From Chryseosolibacter sp035628595 (GTDB lineage Bacteria > Bacteroidota > Bacteroidia > Cytophagales > Cyclobacteriaceae), in the NCBI GenBank assembly GCA_035628595.1, contig DASPJN010000056.1, forward strand, positions 1 through 16,075: DNA of 16,075 nucleotides, read 5' to 3'. Below are positions 13,287 through 16,075 of the stretch, in pieces. Every line of letters starts with the position of its first letter. The stretch's first letter is position 1. A model generated the notes under the pieces. The model saw only the letters and a program-made list of their open reading frames with translations. It did not search any database and was not told the DNA's origin. Position numbers and translations under genes: made by a program.

Positions 13287-14462
13287 ATGAACGCATACAT
13301 CGTTGCAGCAAAGCGCACAGCAAACACAAGAGCAAAAAAAGGCGGATTTCGTTTCTCACGTCCTGACGATTTCGCGACGGAGATAATCAAAAATCTTGTT
13401 CAATCTATTCCCGGCCTCGAAACAAAAATGGTCGACGATCTGATTGTCGGCAATGCCGTTCAAGAGGCTGAGCAAGGAATGCAGATGGGTCGGATCATCG
13501 CCCTGATGGCACTAGGTCTCGACAATGCCGGGATGGTAATTAACCGTTACTGCGGATCGGGCGTTGAAGCTATACACATTGCCTCTGCAAAGATCCAGGC
13601 CGGAATGGCGGACTGTATCATCGCAGGCGGAACAGAGTCGATGTCTCTTGTTCCTGTTATGGGATGGAAAACGGTTCTTAACTATAACATCGCGAAAGAG
13701 AATCCGACTTACTATACAAGCATGGGTTTAACCGCCGAGCAGATCGCCGCTCAATATAAAATCTCACGTGACGAACAGGACATATTTTCCTACGAATCAC
13801 ACATGAAGGCGATCAAGGCGCAGCAGGAGGGAAAGTTCAAGGAAGAGATCGTTCCTGTTAACGTTAAAGAAGTTTATGTCGACGAAAGTGGCAAGAAAAA
13901 GACCAGAGAATTTGTTGTTGATTCAGATGAAAGTCCTCGTCCGGAAACAAGCATTGAGGCGCTGGGAAAATTGAAGCCCGTTTTCGCGATGGGCGGATCG
14001 GTGACTGCTGGTAATTCATCGCCAACAACTGACGGTGCGGCCTTTGCTGTAGTGATGTCGGAGAAGCTCGTTAAGCAATTGAATCTAAAACCGATTGCCA
14101 GAATGATGAGCTACGCGGTTGCCGGAGTCGATCCACGAATAATGGGTATCGGTCCTGTTGCCGCAGTGCCGAAAGCGCTTGATCGCGCAGGATTGAAAAT
14201 GAATGATATCGATCTGATCGAACTGAACGAAGCATTCGCGGCGCAATCACTCGCTGTTGTCCGTGATTTGAACATTGATCCATCGAAACTCAACGTAAAC
14301 GGTGGAGCCATCGCGATGGGTCATCCGTTAGGAAGTTCCGGTGCCAGATTGTCGCTGACATTGTTCAACGAATTACGTAGGCGGAAGAAGAAGTACGGCC
14401 TTGTTACAGCCTGTGTTGGCGGCGGACAAGGCGTGGCGGGAGTCTACGAACTCCTAAACTAG
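13287..14462 (+). CDS. fadA: Acetyl-CoA C-acyltransferase (3-ketoacyl-CoA thiolase)
   Basis: This thiolase performs the last step of beta-oxidation, cleaving 3-ketoacyl-CoA with CoA to give acetyl-CoA and a shortened acyl-CoA. The 391 residues are the normal length. The catalytic set is complete: nucleophile C89 in NRYCGSGVEAI, the NEAFA motif, H346 in GHPLGSSGARL, and C376 in ACVGGGQG. The N-terminus MNAYIVAAKRTA is typical and supports ATG 13287. The gene is 566 bp downstream of fadN, a gap occupied by the four-helix-bundle gene and its repeats, and 78 bp upstream of the acyl-CoA dehydrogenase. The alternative, a biosynthetic acetyl-CoA acetyltransferase, is less likely given the FadN and FadE neighbours. 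Confidence 0.94.
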   Translation: MNAYIVAAKRTANTRAKKGGFRFSRPDDFATEIIKNLVQSIPGLETKMVDDLIVGNAVQEAEQGMQMGRIIALMALGLDNAGMVINRYCGSGVEAIHIASAKIQAGMADCIIAGGTESMSLVPVMGWKTVLNYNIAKENPTYYTSMGLTAEQIAAQYKISRDEQDIFSYESHMKAIKAQQEGKFKEEIVPVNVKEVYVDESGKKKTREFVVDSDESPRPETSIEALGKLKPVFAMGGSVTAGNSSPTTDGAAFAVVMSEKLVKQLNLKPIARMMSYAVAGVDPRIMGIGPVAAVPKALDRAGLKMNDIDLIELNEAFAAQSLAVVRDLNIDPSKLNVNGGAIAMGHPLGSSGARLSLTLFNELRRRKKKYGLVTACVGGGQGVAGVYELLN

Positions 14463-14471
14463 TCGAAAAAG

Positions 14472-14489
14472 CAACAGTTTTAGCTGTTG
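14472..14489. other. Weak hairpin between fadA and fadE
   Basis: CAACAG and CTGTTG form a 6-bp stem with a 6-base loop, 9 bp after the thiolase stop. No U-run follows, so it is not a convincing Rho-independent terminator. It could be a minor processing or attenuation site. The surrounding 78-bp gap is A/T-rich and holds nothing else recognisable. Confidence 0.25.
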
Positions 14490-14540
14490 GAATACCTAAG
14501 CTTTAAATGCATAAATAAATAAGACTTAAATCCAGTAGAT

Positions 14541-16075
14541 ATGGCGGTAGCAACAGATTCAAAAAAAGCGATTAAGGGCGGAGAATTCCTTATTCGCGAA
14601 ACCGAAGCCCATGAAGTCTTTATTCCTGAACAATGGAACGAAGAACAACGAATGATCGCACAGACTTGTAAAGATTTCCTTCAGCAGGAAGTTTTGCCAA
14701 GGTTGAATGAAATTGATTCAATGAAGGATCCTAAGCTGATGCCGTCTATTCTCGATAAAGCCGGGGAGCTGGGGCTGCTCGGAACATCCGTTCCGCAGGA
14801 GCTTGGCGGTTTTGGAATGGATTTCAACACAACTATGCTTGTGTCAGAGATCATTGGCGCAGGGCACTCGGTTGCTGTGGCACTTTCTGCGCACACCGGT
14901 ATCGGAACTTTACCAATTCTCTACTACGGCAGCGAAGAACAGAAAAAGAAATACATACCTAAGCTTGCGAGTGGTGAGTGGAAGGCAGCATACTGCCTTA
15001 CCGAACCCGATTCAGGCTCCGATGCTAATTCAGGTAAAACGAAAGCGACGCTGACACCTGATGGAAAGCATTACGTTATCAATGGGCAAAAAATGTGGAT
15101 CACCAACGGAGGCTTCGCCGACATTTTTGTTGTTTTTGCGAAAATCGATAACGATAAGAATCTGAGTGCATTTATTGTCGAGAAATCTTTCGGCGGTATT
15201 ACCATGAACGAAGAGGAGCATAAGATGGGCATCAAAGGATCTTCTACCCGTCAGATTTTCTTCAACGATTGTAAAGTTCCTGTTGAAAACCTGCTCAGCG
15301 AACGAGAGAATGGATTTAAGATCGCGGTGAATATTCTGAACGTCGGACGAATCAAGCTCGGCGCTGCAGCATTGGGTGGATCGAAGCAAACTATTTCGGT
15401 TGCCGTTAATTATGCAAAAGAGCGCAAGCAGTTCAATACTTCGATCGCTAATTTCGGTGCAATCAAACATAAGATCGCCGAGATGGCAACGCGCGTGTTT
15501 GCGTCCGAATCTGCATGTTACCGCGCGGGTCAAAACATCGATGATGCTTATAACGCGTTTGTTGCAGGCGGAATGGAGTCTGGCAAAGCGCGATTGAAAT
15601 CGCTTGAAGAGTTCGCGATAGAGTGTGCAATCCTTAAAGTGCATGGTTCGGAGGTTCTTGATTTCGTTGTTGATGAAGGCGTACAGATTTATGGTGGAAT
15701 GGGCTTTTCGGCAGAAGGTCCGATGGATCGCGCTTACCGCGATGCACGGATTAACAGAATTTTTGAGGGCACAAATGAAATCAACCGCATGCTTACGATT
15801 GATATGCTGCTGAAACGTGCAATGAAGGGCCACCTCGATCTGATGACACCTGCTATGGTGGTGCAAAAGGAACTGATGGCTGTTCCTGATTTTAACTCAG
15901 CTGATGATGAAGGGGTTTTTGCGAAGGAGAAAAAAGCATTGCGTAATTTGAAGAAAGCCGGGTTGATGGTTGCGGGCGCCGCCGTCCAGAAATTTATGAT
16001 GAAGCTATCCGATGAGCAGGAAGTACTCATGAATCTTGCCGACATGCTTATCGAAGGATATGTTGCAGAATCCAC
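14541..16075 (+). CDS. fadE: Acyl-CoA dehydrogenase, FadE / VLCAD-like (3' truncated)
   Basis: The frame opens at ATG 14541 and runs to the right edge without a stop, giving 511 residues of a protein probably near 600 long. It is an FAD-dependent acyl-CoA dehydrogenase making trans-2-enoyl-CoA. In order it shows the N-terminal helical domain (LGLLGTSVPQELGGFGMD), the FAD/substrate beta-domain (AAYCLTEPDSGSDA and KMWITNGGFADIF), and the C-terminal helical domain. That last part carries YGGMGFSAEGPMDRAYRDARI, then the catalytic base E409 in IFEGTNEINR. It continues past this motif with a further helical region (from about residue 425), the VLCAD-like extension seen in B. subtilis FadE-type enzymes. 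It follows fadA by 78 bp and completes the fadN-fadA-fadE set. Electrons would pass to an electron-transfer flavoprotein not in this window. Confidence 0.93.
   Translation, partial: MAVATDSKKAIKGGEFLIRETEAHEVFIPEQWNEEQRMIAQTCKDFLQQEVLPRLNEIDSMKDPKLMPSILDKAGELGLLGTSVPQELGGFGMDFNTTMLVSEIIGAGHSVAVALSAHTGIGTLPILYYGSEEQKKKYIPKLASGEWKAAYCLTEPDSGSDANSGKTKATLTPDGKHYVINGQKMWITNGGFADIFVVFAKIDNDKNLSAFIVEKSFGGITMNEEEHKMGIKGSSTRQIFFNDCKVPVENLLSERENGFKIAVNILNVGRIKLGAAALGGSKQTISVAVNYAKERKQFNTSIANFGAIKHKIAEMATRVFASESACYRAGQNIDDAYNAFVAGGMESGKARLKSLEEFAIECAILKVHGSEVLDFVVDEGVQIYGGMGFSAEGPMDRAYRDARINRIFEGTNEINRMLTIDMLLKRAMKGHLDLMTPAMVVQKELMAVPDFNSADDEGVFAKEKKALRNLKKAGLMVAGAAVQKFMMKLSDEQEVLMNLADMLIEGYVAES

Noticed and set aside
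13764..13771. TCACGTGA in fadA as a parS half-match
   Set aside because: The 8-bp core matches but the outer bases do not, and one such match is expected by chance in a window of this size.
15030..15866. A 278-codon open frame on the - strand opposite the acyl-CoA dehydrogenase
   Set aside because: The + strand here encodes an unmistakable acyl-CoA dehydrogenase with its catalytic Glu; the opposite frame is Cys/His/Arg-rich noise.
1..16075. CRISPR array, tRNA or rRNA genes, insertion-sequence transposase
   Set aside because: No regularly spaced repeats, no cloverleaf-like or rRNA-like stretch, and no transposase or integrase reading frame was seen; the S23-type gene is not inside an rRNA gene here.

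Overview
The window looks like a piece of a Bacteroidetes chromosome, probably from the Cytophagales and relatives. The basis is recognition of protein families and gene order, not a database search. The clues are a DUF4175-type coiled-coil protein next to an RsbW-like ATPase, ybeY and mnmG, a lipoprotein of the PTGGPKD / Ig-like class, no clear Shine-Dalgarno sequences, and a FadN-type beta-oxidation cluster under a MarR gene. Base composition is moderate (mid-40s % GC by eye). Every gene runs on the + strand except one padR-like regulator.

Left part (1-6935): six tightly packed genes, probably one operon. They are the C-terminal part of a DUF4175-like protein (cut by the left edge), a small GHKL-type ATP-binding protein, ybeY (rRNA maturation endonuclease), mnmG (tRNA U34 modification), a class I methyltransferase with an N-terminal zinc-ribbon-like segment, and an Ig-like-domain lipoprotein. 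Junctions are an 8-bp gap, a 1-nt overlap, a 27-bp gap, a 1-nt overlap and a 4-nt overlap. Two identical 14-bp palindromes, GTTCCACGTGGAAC, sit at the ybeY/mnmG junction and match the ParB-binding parS site.

Centre (about 6919-7410): a gene-poor, AT-rich stretch followed by the start of a TPR gene. It holds three consensus DnaA boxes, several one-mismatch boxes, four copies of the octamer TATCAACA, and a 41-bp tract with only 3 G/C bases. With the nearby parS pair and mnmG (a classic origin neighbour), this is a good candidate for the chromosomal replication origin. Sampled G/C counts favour C on the left and G on the right, as expected if the replichores diverge here.

Right part (7194-16075): a secreted TPR protein, a convergent padR-like gene with an inverted repeat around its start codon, a ~0.4-kb gap without a gene, then a fatty-acid beta-oxidation cluster. 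That cluster is marR, a fadN-type 3-hydroxyacyl-CoA dehydrogenase/enoyl-CoA hydratase, a fadA thiolase and a fadE-type acyl-CoA dehydrogenase cut by the right edge. The order matches fadN-fadA-fadE of Bacillus subtilis. Between fadN and fadA lies a stand-alone four-helix-bundle (S23 family) gene flanked by short inverted TTTTGCCTAYTGC repeats, which looks like a small inserted cassette.
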